NCBI GenBank assembly: GCA_037576195.1 | Contig: CM075104.1 | Coordinates: forward strand, 1,804,775-1,868,774 | Direction of reading: 5' to 3' | Length of the DNA stretch: 64,000 bases | Source: Phytoseiulus persimilis | Lineage: Eukaryota; Arthropoda; Arachnida; Mesostigmata; Phytoseiidae | Shown here: one piece after another, positions 22,301-32,306 of the stretch | Layout: every line of letters begins with the position of its first letter | Numbering within the stretch: the first letter of the stretch is position 1 | Notes under the pieces: model-generated | Databases searched by the model: none | Seen by the model: only the letters and a program-made list of their open reading frames with translations | Told to the model about the DNA's origin: nothing | Program-made: the position numbers and the translations under genes

Positions 22301-23109
22301 GGTAACCGCCTTGGGCGAGTTGCTGGAGTTATTCACTGGATAGTCGGTAGAACTCTGAAACAACAGATCTGCAGCTGATGGTAAGATAACGGCTAATGAA
22401 CAAACGTGTTTATCACTGATAGATACAGTTCCTCACTGTACCGTGTGCCTTTATTCTTACATATACTCATGCCTGGGGAGGGATACTAGTTAACGTCCAA
22501 TGATGGAACCTGGATCTCGATGTGACTCCACAGAAGGCAAGAACTCAAGCGATATGTAGTATATGATGGTGAAGAATCAAGATTCGTATGAGTTCTCATG
22601 AGCCGACAGTTGAGCAGTACTCGAGAAGAATGAAGCAATCTGTGAATCCAAATTGATCAGGGCCTCGGTCTCGTTGACTTCAACAGTGCAGCAAGTACTC
22701 GTCTGACCGATCGCGTGATTTCGTCTCGAGCGGCTCCCAAGAGCCTTCAACATTTTGAATAGCGCACTGTTCGGATGTTCACCTCTTTGATGCCCTCCTC
22801 TCTTTCTCCCTCCCCTGCGTCGCCATGTTTTTCGAAAGAATGACCGTGGTCCCAAGAAAAGTGCCGGCTCTGGGTGAGGAGGTCGGATAAAGAACAGCAG
22901 TTTGCCGACCATTGGAAGGGCGAGCAGACCGCAGAAGCGCGCGAATTCTCAAATATTGAGCGTTCTGGAAATTTTTCGCGCTGACCCGTGCACAGGAACG
23001 CGGTCAAGTGCTCTTAACCCAAAGTTCAGTCAAGGGAGTATCCCTCGAATGGAGCAGTGCAGTGTTCTCAGACAGCATCCGATCATGCGAGGGGAGTTAT
23101 TTCGATCAC
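22301..23109. other. No gene recognised
   Basis: Short frames on both strands with no domain signatures. Confidence 0.4.
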
Positions 23110-23225
23110 TTCATGTTAAAGGGGAAATTCGTCTTCAGTGGTACACTAGCTGAAGGCTCCGTGCACAGGCAGTTTCACCTCGCGGACTCTGATACGGCAG
23201 CAATGAGAAGATCGCACGGCGAATG
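23110..23225. repeat. Dispersed ~115-bp repeat, copy 1
   Basis: Closely matches 26700-26815 (GAAATTCGTCTTCAGTGG, then CGTGCACAGGCAG, then TCACCTCGCGGAC). It could be the end of a mobile element. There is no coding signal. Confidence 0.6.
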
Positions 23226-23626
23226 GATTTGAGACCATGGAATGCCTCACTGACATCCCAATGAGCGAGGAGAAGCATTTGAAGATTTTCCAACTCTTTT
23301 ATTCGGTCATGCGGGGAGTACAAGTACAGATACGAGCAGCTTAACTTGTCCCCCTTCACAAGGCAAGAAGGAACCAGCGGTGAATGTCCCCGAACGACAC
23401 TTCCAATGAGAACTATTCTTCAGAGTAATCATGGTTCATCTTGTGTCCTCAGCCATGGAATGTTATTGATTGTTTTTCACATGAATTGCATCGAGCCTCT
23501 CCAACAAATATCTCGGTTCGGACGCGGATCAGATCCAACTTCTCCTCACGAAATATTGCAATGAAAGACATGAGTTATAGAGTGGGAAACGCCGAATCAT
23601 CTCCAATCACGGGCTTACTGAGCTTT

Positions 23627-24634
23627 TTATTTTGGCGAGTTCAGCACTTTGGACCTCTGTTTCAGCATATGACCGTACATTTGCGGGAAACCTGGTAGGT
23701 AGGTCAGCATGCCGAATATCATGAACAGGTGGTAGTCGAAAGAAACGTTGTACTTGTTCGGCATATTGTAAGTCAGTAGTCCCTTTCTCTTGATGTGAGG
23801 CAGCGCTGAATACATCGAGAGCAGTTCTCCCTGGAATCAAGGCATTGATTCGAAACAAGATGCCAAAGACACAGCACTCAAAGTGTGAATCTATCATAAA
23901 AATTAGCAATGGCGGCATCTACATTGAAACTCACCGACACTCCTGTGGGATATAGGATCAAGAAGAACGAGTATCTGCACCAGATGAGGATGGATGGACA
24001 TGCGTCATACAGAGCAAGAACGTAGAACAAGTAGCGCGTGATTTCGGCAATACACCAAGCTACCATGAGCATGGGTAAACCTAGAAGAGAATGTGCTCGC
24101 ATGTTGTGATAAGTTCGGGTGCTCCACTTGGGCGAGCCGTTCATAGGACGGAAGATTCATCGATGAAACCTTAACTATCTGGGCCCTTGACTCTGGAACG
24201 AGGATCAGGACTCCCCAGTAAACGACAACACGCGAGAGGATCTGAACGAAGGTCAAGAACGGGTTCGATCTGGAAATTATTCTTTCGGATTCAGGTCAGG
24301 CGACGAAAAACGAATCTACCAGCAGGAATGTCACCCTAGAGCTCGGCTTCCGCTAAATTTACTGACTAGAGCTCCGTTCGTTCCTGATTTAGTGAATGCC
24401 TGTCATACGTCACCGTTTCCGATCGTTCATCGCGAGGCTCGGAATCGACAGCGATTGCATGCTCTCGTAACCAGTGCTTCCACGTACCTCACGAGACCGA
24501 TGATGCAATGGAGTACCTCGAGGAACCCTGCAGTTTGTGCCAGCCCAAGCTCGAATTCGACATTCTCGAACGCACCCTTGTAGCATTTCTTTTCGTAGAA
24601 ATAGAGTAGGGTTTTCGCGAGAATGAACGTCCAA
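23627..24634 (-). CDS. Very-long-chain (3R)-3-hydroxyacyl-CoA dehydratase (HACD/PTPLA), 3' exons
   Basis: HACD enzymes are ER-membrane proteins that dehydrate 3-hydroxyacyl-CoA in the third step of very-long-chain fatty-acid elongation. Exons on the minus strand: 24634-24488 (WTFILAKTLLYF, then FLEVLHCIIGLVR), 24269-24170 (SNPFLTFVQILSRVVVYWGV), 24080-23935 (VAWCIAEITRYLFY, ending ILYPTGVS), and 23830-23627 (GELLSMYSALP, then NKYNVSFDYH, FPQMYGHMLKQR, stop TAA). Introns have GT..AG borders, and the junction 24488/24269 is phase-consistent (LVR-SNP). The catalytic Tyr (YPTG) and the Glu seven residues later (GE) are both present, split by an intron. Membrane segments match the family. The N-terminal exon is not found in the window. 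The 24170/24080 junction does not join in phase with any GT..AG pair seen. The similarity is to the HACD1/2 type. Confidence 0.9.
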
Positions 24635-26467
24635 CTGGAACGAGAAGACAGCTGAAGTGAAAATCATATTCGTTTCTTGTCGTGATCCTGCTGAGTCATG
24701 AGGGAGCTCCTCGGTGACAGAAGAACCCATCAACTCTTCGGAGAGCATTTTATTGTGAGTCTTACTCAGCTCGAAGAATTTCTCGTTAAAACCGACCCGG
24801 ATGAGGTGGACTCTCCGTCATAGCGGACGCAGTGGTTTACTCGCGGCTTCCGGTCCCGTCCGTAAACGGAATGGGCGATGCGCCCAACGAATGTTCGGAC
24901 GACGACCTTGTCAAGGTCAGAGCTCAATAATGAGTGGGATGTTGATGAAAAGAGTCCGATATGTTCCATATTCATCCAAAATCTCAATGAGTTATGAACC
25001 GTATCAGAAATCGAACAAATCTTGATCCCTGTTGAAGACGAGGCCCGTAGGTCTTGGGAGTATTCTTGAGCATGAACCGAGCAGGTCCAAAATTCTGCAG
25101 CGATCAATTGTTTCATCATCGTTCCACTCAGTGGTTCCGAACCCTCTTTCCCCCATGGCCTCTCTACCGTATCTTCACGTGTCTCGGGGCCCCCTTGCTG
25201 AAATATGTTCTGGGGTGGAAACAATGGTATGAAGGGGCCAATCCTATCCTTCGATCATTTTCGGTGAATCGGATAGTTGATACAAATATTGCACCATCAA
25301 GATTGAGGACTTTTCGAAAAGAAGGGAGCAGGATATTTTTCTGGCTCCGTGGCCCCCGGGGAAATCGCCATGCCCCGTCGGTGGGCCGAACGGCCCGCGT
25401 TGGTAATCTCTGGTCTGACTCTGGGTCCATGCCTCGGAAGTCATTCGATCCGTCGGTAGTTGAGAATGGCAGTCGGTCGGTTCGTCGTAGCGACATTCAG
25501 TGATAGAGAGAAATTCAGAGCCGCAAAGCTTCGGGGCGCTTCTCGAAGTCTCAGAAATCATGTTGGCGAGCGGAGGATATTTCAGAGCACAAAAATTGAA
25601 ATCTCACTCCGTCATCCTGCTTGCCTTGAGCATAGCAGGATGAACGATCGGGATCGGAAATTAGTTTCCTTCACCGTTTCGGTGCGTCACGTGCGTGTTC
25701 ACTCTGCTAGATTCGGGGCTCCGGAGAAAAAGGAGGGTGTTTTGTGCCTTAATAAGAGACGTTATAATTTCACCGCATTCGATCCACAGGTGCAGGAAAC
25801 CAATTCTGTAGAGTGCTCAATCTGGAGACTGATAGGGCTGTGTCAAAGAATCCAGAGTCCTGTTTTGAGCTGATCCAAAGTCAACAATTGATGCTCAGAA
25901 CGAAGTCGGAATTTCCGTGGAGCAGGATTTCACTCTATTTCGAAACGAAACAGGATGTGTTCAAGGTTTCCGCTTTGAAGAAGGAAAATCTTACGCCACA
26001 GGATAATCGCGAAGACCGCGTATCTTCGCGGACCATGGGAGTTATGATCCTTTCCCATGCGTTCACGCTTCCGATTCGCTTCCAGCGGGTTCATGATCAC
26101 AGGATGAACACCAGCTCAAAAACTTGACGGTCAAGTAGATATCATTGGAAGTTCGAACGAGCTGGGACGCTAGAGAAGCTGACACTTCACTCCTACGACA
26201 GCACACTCCAGCAGGTCTCCACACTCGATTGTGCACAGTTCCGCTCGGAATGATGGCGACATCCCTCTGAATATTCAGACGGTTTCTTGAAAATCTCGCG
26301 CAGATTCGATTGCCATCGGTATGATCGCGTCGTAGACCCGCACCAATTAGACACCTGATATTATAACCTACTGGAGCTGGAGATTGGGAATACCTGGGAG
26401 CGATAGAGGTGACACACCTGTGGCGACCAAGACGTCTGCTCAGCTGACTTCGCAGAATATCTTTCCG
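24635..26467. other. Upstream flank of the HACD gene, no gene resolved
   Basis: This should contain the HACD first exon, which should end in a GG codon part before a GT donor, but no YNxxM-type membrane segment was located. A 152-codon minus frame at 25224-24766 has no recognisable family. Confidence 0.35.
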
Positions 26468-26640
26468 TCAAAGAAGTCGAGTTCTGTTGATTTTCTCCCT
26501 ACGAAATTTCGAGTAACTAACCTCACAGTTTGAATAGAATTGTAGAACGTCAAGTATGCCTTCCCGGTAGAGCTTTGCTCTTTCTTTGTCATTTTCAGCG
26601 ACCGACTGCGTCCACGTCAACAATAACAGAAAACTTTCCT
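26468..26640 (-). other. Possible isolated exon
   Basis: The minus-strand frame encoding AENDKERAKLYREGIL and then VLQFYSNCE ends at a GTTAGT donor near 26523. Coding-like composition, family not recognised. Confidence 0.25.
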
Positions 26641-26699
26641 CCGAAGAGCAGGATGCGGCGCCGCGATGGGTACTGAAGGAAAGGGGAAACGGCAATAGG

Positions 26700-26815
26700 G
26701 TCCTGTTAGAGAGGAAATTCGTCTTCAGTGGCACACTAGCTAGAAGGCTCCGTGCACAGGCAGATTCACCTCGCGGACACTGATACGGTAGCAAGGAGAA
26801 GACAGCACGGCGTAT
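26700..26815. repeat. Dispersed ~115-bp repeat, copy 2
   Basis: Second copy of 23110-23225, with substitutions and a few small indels. It is followed by unrelated sequence. Confidence 0.6.
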
Positions 26816-27438
26816 AGATGAACAGTAGTTTATTCGGGTGTGGGGTGTGGTTATATGGGATGTGATTGGGAGAGTGAGAGTTGTTGAGTTGAGTCTTCGG
26901 GGAGTGCTTCGAGGGTGTTAGTAATTACGGCCCCGAGTTGGGGTTCTAAGGTTTTTGTAATGGAAGGATTGATCACTCTGGTGCCTTCAGTGGCGTGGGT
27001 TCTAGTACGAACCGAGTCTGCTGAATCTAGATTCGGATGCATCCGCTTTCGCGTATTGCATCTCAACAGCCCCTCTGATTCTGGAGACGTAGGGAGTACC
27101 ATGAACAATTCGTAGTTACCTATGACCTAAATGAATGATGAATTTATCGATACCAGAGGGAGTGTTCCATATCTTGTATGTGCTCTAACATTTGAGGGTC
27201 TTGGTTGTTCTAGAGTTGGTCTCTGAGAGCAATCGTAAATGGTACCTGTGTGTTCTCGTTGTAACGTGCCCGAAGACGTTGGGTCTTGTTTGTTATTGTT
27301 CTTGTTGAGGTTCTTGTTGTTGCAGGTGGCGTTGTTCTTGAGTCGTTCGGCCTGCACCGACACGTTCGGCGCAGGGGTTGGAGCCAAAATGGGAAGGGGG
27401 TAGATTATTGTGTTTGTTGAGGTTGAAGGTCTTGAACG

Positions 27439-28272
27439 ATGTCACTTTGGTCGCCAAGAAGAAAAAACATAGTGAAGCATTCCGAGACGATGTCGCAATC
27501 CGAGGGAAAATGTTCGAAGGGTGCCGGCCAAACGAGCCTCAGTGAGAGGGCGCTCCGTTGCGCAAAGAGGGAGCAACGACAGAACGACGAGCCGATAGGA
27601 GATTCTGAGTCAGAATCCTCCTTCGAGTCCGTTAGTGAAGGTTTCGCCGAGATGCCTCAATAGCCTGAGAACATCGGAGTTGATGAAGAGAAGCACACGG
27701 TAACGGAAGCTCCTGTGGGAGAATCGACCTCTGGCTTGGTGGCCAATATTGGATCGTTGGTGGCAGCGACGCCCCCTCTGCGGGTTCGATTTTCGATCGA
27801 CTCTCAGGGGCAAGTAAAAATGGAGGGCTCACGGTCGAGCTTGACTGACCGTCGCCCACGGAATCCATTCGTGTCGTTGAATTTGGAGCCGTAGTCTCTG
27901 ATTTGTCGATCATCCGGGAGGGCGATCAGATCCCTGACGTTGGGTTATTGTATCTTCGGCGCGTTGCTGGTCCTGGTCGGGTCAGGATTCGCGATCGAAG
28001 TCGCAATCGACCTCGGGGGGATTGATGTGAATCCGACCGAGAGAAGTACCACGGTTGCACCTGAGATGTCAACGGTGCCGGCCGATAATTTGTCGCCGTC
28101 GATACCTGGTGGCAAACGCCAGCAGATAATGCTCCGCGGCTTCGATTGTGAGCTTGACATTCAACACATACTCTGCCGATCACGCGTGAGGGGAATTTGT
28201 GTTTTGTTGAAGCAGAGGCGACGACCCTTAGTTGAGGTTGTTCCCTCTGATCCGATACAGAGCGAGAGATGA
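27439..28272 (+). pseudogene. Retroelement-like frames with a membrane-anchored segment
   Basis: On the plus strand, an acidic/basic N-terminal segment (27439-27660, stop, then open to about 27891) precedes a frame at 27940-28272. That frame begins with a hydrophobic stretch (CIFGALLVLVGSGFAIEV) and continues into a region with a GFDC motif and further cysteines. A hydrophobic anchor followed by a Cys-bearing ectodomain suggests the start of an envelope-type gene of an LTR element, but there is no diagnostic match. In-frame stops break it. The orientation is opposite to the neighbouring Copia, so it probably belongs to a different insertion. Confidence 0.3.
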
Positions 28273-28432
28273 AGGGGGTACTTAAGTTACACCGAAGTTT
28301 GAGGTGTACAACAAAAAAAATTGCATTGTAAAGAAGAAGATTTTTTGTTTTTTCAAAACAACATTCTTAACATAAACAAGAGCTGGCTACGCGCCATTCA
28401 AAAAAATGTCTCATCGTTGGGTAGGTGTGTCA

Positions 28433-28448
28433 ATTCTTTCTCTATTCT
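28433..28448 (-). promoter_or_regulatory. Candidate polypurine tract / 3' LTR start of the Copia element
   Basis: On the minus strand AGAATAGAGAAAGAAT is followed by TGACACACC at 28432. This is the arrangement expected at a 3' LTR border, placed just after the last minus-strand frame. The LTR end is not located. Confidence 0.4.
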
Positions 28449-28469
28449 TGTGTGGTACGCTGGGAGATT

Positions 28470-28664
28470 TTACTCTCGGTCTACTCTGTGGAGCGCGTTA
28501 TCTGGGGAGTTGTAAGGTGGAATAGGTTGGTACGATTGCATACGGGCGTAGTTCCGTCTGTAGGTATAAAAGACACTGAAGAGGGCTATCAATAGGATGC
28601 AGTTGAGAATGATTGAAGCATAAGGTAGGGTCTTATTGGTAGTGATATGATGCGGTTGGGGCAT
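28470..28664 (-). CDS. Small membrane-protein frame downstream of Copia pol
   Basis: Starts with a true ATG at 28664 and overlaps the end of the preceding frame by about 32 bases in another frame. It encodes 64 residues with one hydrophobic segment (ASIILNCILLIALFSVFY) followed by a basic stop-transfer stretch and a Pro/Tyr-rich tail. Topologically it resembles the anchor and cytoplasmic tail of a type I membrane protein. The preceding frame supplies a signal-peptide-like start and a Cys-rich region, so the two may be parts of one accessory (env-like) gene split by a frame change, or two overlapping genes. No homologue recognised. Confidence 0.4.
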   Translation of the reverse strand: MPQPHHITTNKTLPYASIILNCILLIALFSVFYTYRRNYARMQSYQPIPPYNSPDNALHRVDRE

Positions 28665-28945
28665 TGGTCGAGTTTCTTTGTATTTCTTCCGAAAGGAATT
28701 CCCCTCCCAGAGGGGAAAAATCGGGCCTCAAGCACACGATGTCAGGAGAAGAACTTTGGATGCAGTTTAGGGAAGACATTGAGCATTGAGTAATGAATTG
28801 TGCGGGCTCGATTTCTCGGATTGTGCAACAGTCGGAGAGATTTTCACATGATCCGCAATCTTCGTTGTCGAAGTAGTAGAATGAGCCAATAACGGGTGTT
28901 CGGAGGATGGCAACGGAAATGGCAGTGATCAGGAAAGTTGTGAAT
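28633..28945 (-). CDS. Secreted/Cys-rich frame downstream of Copia pol (env-like candidate)
   Basis: Just after the Copia RNase H end, an in-frame Met near 28945 starts a hydrophobic leader (FTTFLITAISVAIL) followed by a region with seven cysteines and one N-x-T site (the NST in RNSTN). It is in the same open frame as the RNase H end (DKQLADLLTKP), so it could be a pol C-terminal extension or be separately initiated. Envelope-like third genes are known in some Copia-superfamily elements (Sireviruses, mainly of plants). This is topology-based inference only. Confidence 0.4.
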
Positions 28946-30038
28946 GCCATCTCCGCAGTCCTATAAGTGCAAGAAGTTTTTTGGAAAGCTGGGCGGGGCG
29001 AGGGTTTTGTTAGTAGATCAGCTAGCTGTTTGTCCGTCGTCACGTAAGCGTAGCTGATTTGATTCTTCTGATGTGTTTCTCGAATGAAGTTATATCTGAC
29101 ATCATTGTGTTTTGTCCTTAGACGAAATTGGGGATTGAGTATGAGCCTGATCGCTGAGATATTATCGATGTAAATTTCCGGTCGGAGGGGAAGCTTGAGT
29201 TCTTTGAAGAGAGCGTTAAGCCATAGGGCGTCTTTTGCACCTTCAGTTGCGCTGATAAACTCGCTTTCGGTTGTTTAAAGCGAGATGCTCTTCTGTTGTC
29301 GGCTTGACCACAAGGTGGGACCGCCGTTTAATTTGTAATGGAGCCACTCACAGATCGACGCGTTTCCTTGCAGGATGCGTGATCGTCATCTGTGTAGGTC
29401 TCAAAGGTATCCCGGAGTTTATCGAACGAGCCTCCGGAGTAAACAATGGAAAGATCTTGGGAGTCCTGCAAGTAGCGGAGGACTTTTAGAGCAGCGTTCA
29501 AATGCTCTTCTGTGTGATTGTCGAGAAATCTTGATAGGTAGGAAACTATATACGAAATGTCCGGGCGGGTACATAAGGACGAATACATGAGCGAACCTAG
29601 TAAGCACCGATATGGGCGAGTCGAATTCGAGTCTTTGTTACGTTCGAGAGAATAGATCGAATTATCTGCTGGGGTTACGATTGGTCTTGCGTGTTCCATT
29701 TGGAAATGCTTAAGAATTGACAGAGCATAGTCCTTTTGGTTTAACCACACGTTATGGAATTTATCGATATGGATATGTATACCTAGCAAAGTGTTCAACG
29801 GTGATATTTTTATCTTGGACGATTTCGAGATTCGCGCAAGAAGATCGTCGAGAATGTTTTGATTCGTTGACATAACTAAGACATCGTCTACATAGGCTGC
29901 GAGAAGTGACAGAGCTGATCCAGGGCCATGTCTGAATAACAGACACGGGTCAGCTTGACTTTGAACAAGGTCAAGGTTTGTGAATACTTGTCGTAGTTTG
30001 GTATGGAAGCTTCTTGGTCCTTGTTTGATGCCGTAGAG
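28946..30038 (-). pseudogene. Copia pol: reverse transcriptase (YVDD) and RNase H, decayed
   Basis: Minus strand from 30038: LYGIKQGPRSFHTKL, then AAYVDDVLVMSTN (the RT catalytic motif), the LLGIHI and DYALSILKHF blocks, YRCLLGSLMY, RPDISYIVSYLSRF, and HASCKETRRSVSGS of RNase H. A frameshift near 29328 and an in-frame TAA near 29275 interrupt RNase H, after which IYIDNISAIRL, RTKHNDVRYNFI and TTDKQLADLLTKP follow in order. The 5' part (gag, protease, integrase, RT fingers) is missing. The frame is cut exactly at 30038 by foreign sequence. Confidence 0.88.
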
Positions 30039-30097
30039 CAGAGGTCGTCAAACTTTTCCGACATCGACACCCCAGGGTGTCGAGGGGTGCCGCAGCC
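30039..30097. mobile_element. hAT-like terminal sequence abutting the minisatellite
   Basis: CAGAGGTCGTCAAACTTTT begins at 30039, precisely where the Copia frame is lost. It resembles terminal inverted repeats of hAT elements (CAGNGG..., GG-CAAACT-type). The 8 bases before it (30031-30038) would be the target duplication. A perfect 8-bp hairpin (CGACACCC/GGGTGTCG, 30065-30082) follows, then the 45-bp array. The opposite terminus was not found near 32070-32220. Confidence 0.5.
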
Positions 30098-32068
30098 GGA
30101 GTGATTCCTATCTGACCATAACTTCTCAATTCTGGAGGGGTGATTCCGAAACCAATCTGGCCATAACTTTTCAAGTCTGGAGGGGTGATTCCGAGACCAA
30201 TCTGACCATCACTTTCCAAGTCTGGAGGGGTGATTTCGAGGCCAATCTGAGCATTACTGTCCAACTCTGGAGGGGTGATTCCGAGACCAATCTGGCCATC
30301 ACTTTCCAAGTCTGGAGGGGTGATTCCGAGACCAATCTGACCATAACTTTTCAAGTCTGGAGGGGTGATTCCGAGGCCAATCTGAGCATTACTGTCCAAC
30401 TCTGGAGGGGTGATTCCGAGACCAATCTGACCATCACTTTCCAAGTCTGTATGGGTGATTCCGAGACCAATCTGACCATCAGTTTCCAACTCTGGAGGGG
30501 TGATTCCGAGGCCAATCTGAGTATTACTGTCCAACTCTGGAGGGGTGATTCCGAGGCCAATCTGAGCATTACTGTCCAACTCTGGATGGGTGATTCCGAG
30601 GCCAATCTGAGCATTACTGTCCAACTCTGGATGGGTGATTCCGAGGCCAATGTGAGCATTACTGTCCAACTCTGGATGGGTGATTCCGAGGCCAATCTGA
30701 GCATTACTGTCCAACTCTGGAGGGGTGATTCCGAGACCTATCTGACCATTACTTTCCAAGTCTGGAGGGGTGATTCCGAGGCCAATCTGAGCATGACTGT
30801 CCAACTCTGGAGGGGTGATTCCGAGACCAATCTGACCATTACTTTCCAAGTCTGGAGGGGTGATTCCGAGACCAATCTGACCATCACTTTCCAAGTCTGG
30901 AGGGGTGATTCCGAGACCAATCTGACCATAACTTTTCAAGTCTGGAGGGGTGATTCCGAGGCCAATCTGAGCATTACTGTCCAACTCTGGAGGAGTGATT
31001 CCGAGGCCAATCTGAGCATTACTGTCCAACTCTGGAGGGGTGATTCCGAGGCCAATCTGACCATAACTTTTCAAGTCTGGAGGGGTGATTCCGAGGCCAA
31101 TCTGAGCATTACTTTCCAAGTCTGGAGGGGTGATTCCGAGACCTATCTGACCATAACTTTCCGAGTCTGGAGGGGTGATTCCGAGACCAATCTGACCATA
31201 ACTTTTCAAGTCTGGAGGGGTGATTCCGAGACCAATCTGAACATTACTTTCCAAGTCTGGAGGGGTGATTCCGAGGCCAATCTGAGCATCACTTTCCAAG
31301 TCTGGAGGGGTGATTCCGAGACCAATCTGACCATAACTTTTCAAGTCTGGAGGGGTGATTCCGAGGCCAATCTGAGCATTACTGTCCAACTCTGGAGGAG
31401 TGATTCCGAGGCCAATCTGAGCATTACTGTCCAACTCTGGAGGGGTGATTCCGAGGCCAATCTGACCATAACTTTTCAAGTCTGGAGGGGTGATTCCGAG
31501 GCCAATCTGAGCATTACTTTCCAAGTCTGGAGGGGTGATTCCGAGACCTATCTGACCATAACTTTCCAAGTCTGGAGGGGTGATTCCGAGACCAATCTGA
31601 CCATAACTTTTCAAGTCTGGAGGGGTGATTCCGAGACCAATCTGAACATAACTTTCCAAGTCTGGAGGGGTGATTCCGAGGCCAATCTGAGCATTACTGT
31701 GCAACTCTGGAGGGGTGATTCCGAGACCAATCTAGCCATCACTTTCCAAGTCTGGAGGGGTGATTCCGAGGCCAATCTGACCATAACTTTTCAAGTCTGG
31801 AGGGGTGATTCCGAGGCCAATCTGAGCATTACTTTCCAAGTCTGGAGGGGTGATTCCGAGACCTATCTGACCATAACTTTCCAAGTCTGGAGGGGTGATT
31901 CCGAGACCAATCTGACCATAACTTCTCAAGTCTGGAGGGGTGATTCCGAGACCAATCTGACCATGACTTTCCAAGTCTGGAGGGGTGATTCCGAGGCCAA
32001 TCTGAGCATTACTGTCCAACTCTGGAGGGGTGATTCCGAGACCAATCTGAGCATTACTGTCCAACTCT
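30098..32068 (-). repeat. 45-bp minisatellite, ~44 units
   Basis: Highly regular 45-bp units (GGAGGGGTGATTCCGAGACC followed by an AATCTGACCAT-type part). Subfamilies alternate: TGACCATAACTTTTCAAGTC, TGAGCATTACTGTCCAACTC and TGACCATCACTTTCCAAGTC. Blocks of several units are repeated in the same order (e.g. about 30960-31260 and 31320-31660), showing higher-order duplication. The period is 15 codons, and both strands carry uninterrupted frames of over 560 codons through the array. This follows from the repeat lacking stops and is not evidence of a gene. Confidence 0.95.
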
Positions 32069-32306
32069 TTTTTTTTCTCCCAATTATCGAGTATGATGTG
32101 AAAAATCCCTTCGAAGACCAGAGGTACGCCAACTTTCTGGTACTGAGGTGATTCCTCTAAAAAACACACCTATCTCCGCCCTCTGGTGACTGGGGACTTC
32201 CGAGATACCTGTTCACAGGAATCTGTTGTTTGCATTACTTCCGGGTCACCAGGAGCATTCCTCCCTATACACTCTGTTATCCTGCTATCTGGGTCACTAT
32301 TTCTTT
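32069..32306. other. No gene recognised
   Basis: A short T-rich start, then single-copy sequence. The part nearest 32306 is probably the 3' end of the R1-like element. Confidence 0.4.

Noticed and set aside
30098..32068. Regularly spaced repeats as a CRISPR array
   Set aside because: The units are contiguous 45-mers with no unique spacers, in an intron-containing eukaryotic genome.
29971..32151. Very long open frames (over 560 codons) on both strands through the 45-bp array, as candidate repeat-protein genes
   Set aside because: They follow automatically from a stop-free repeat whose period is divisible by three. The ends run into unrelated sequence and there is no start context or splice evidence.
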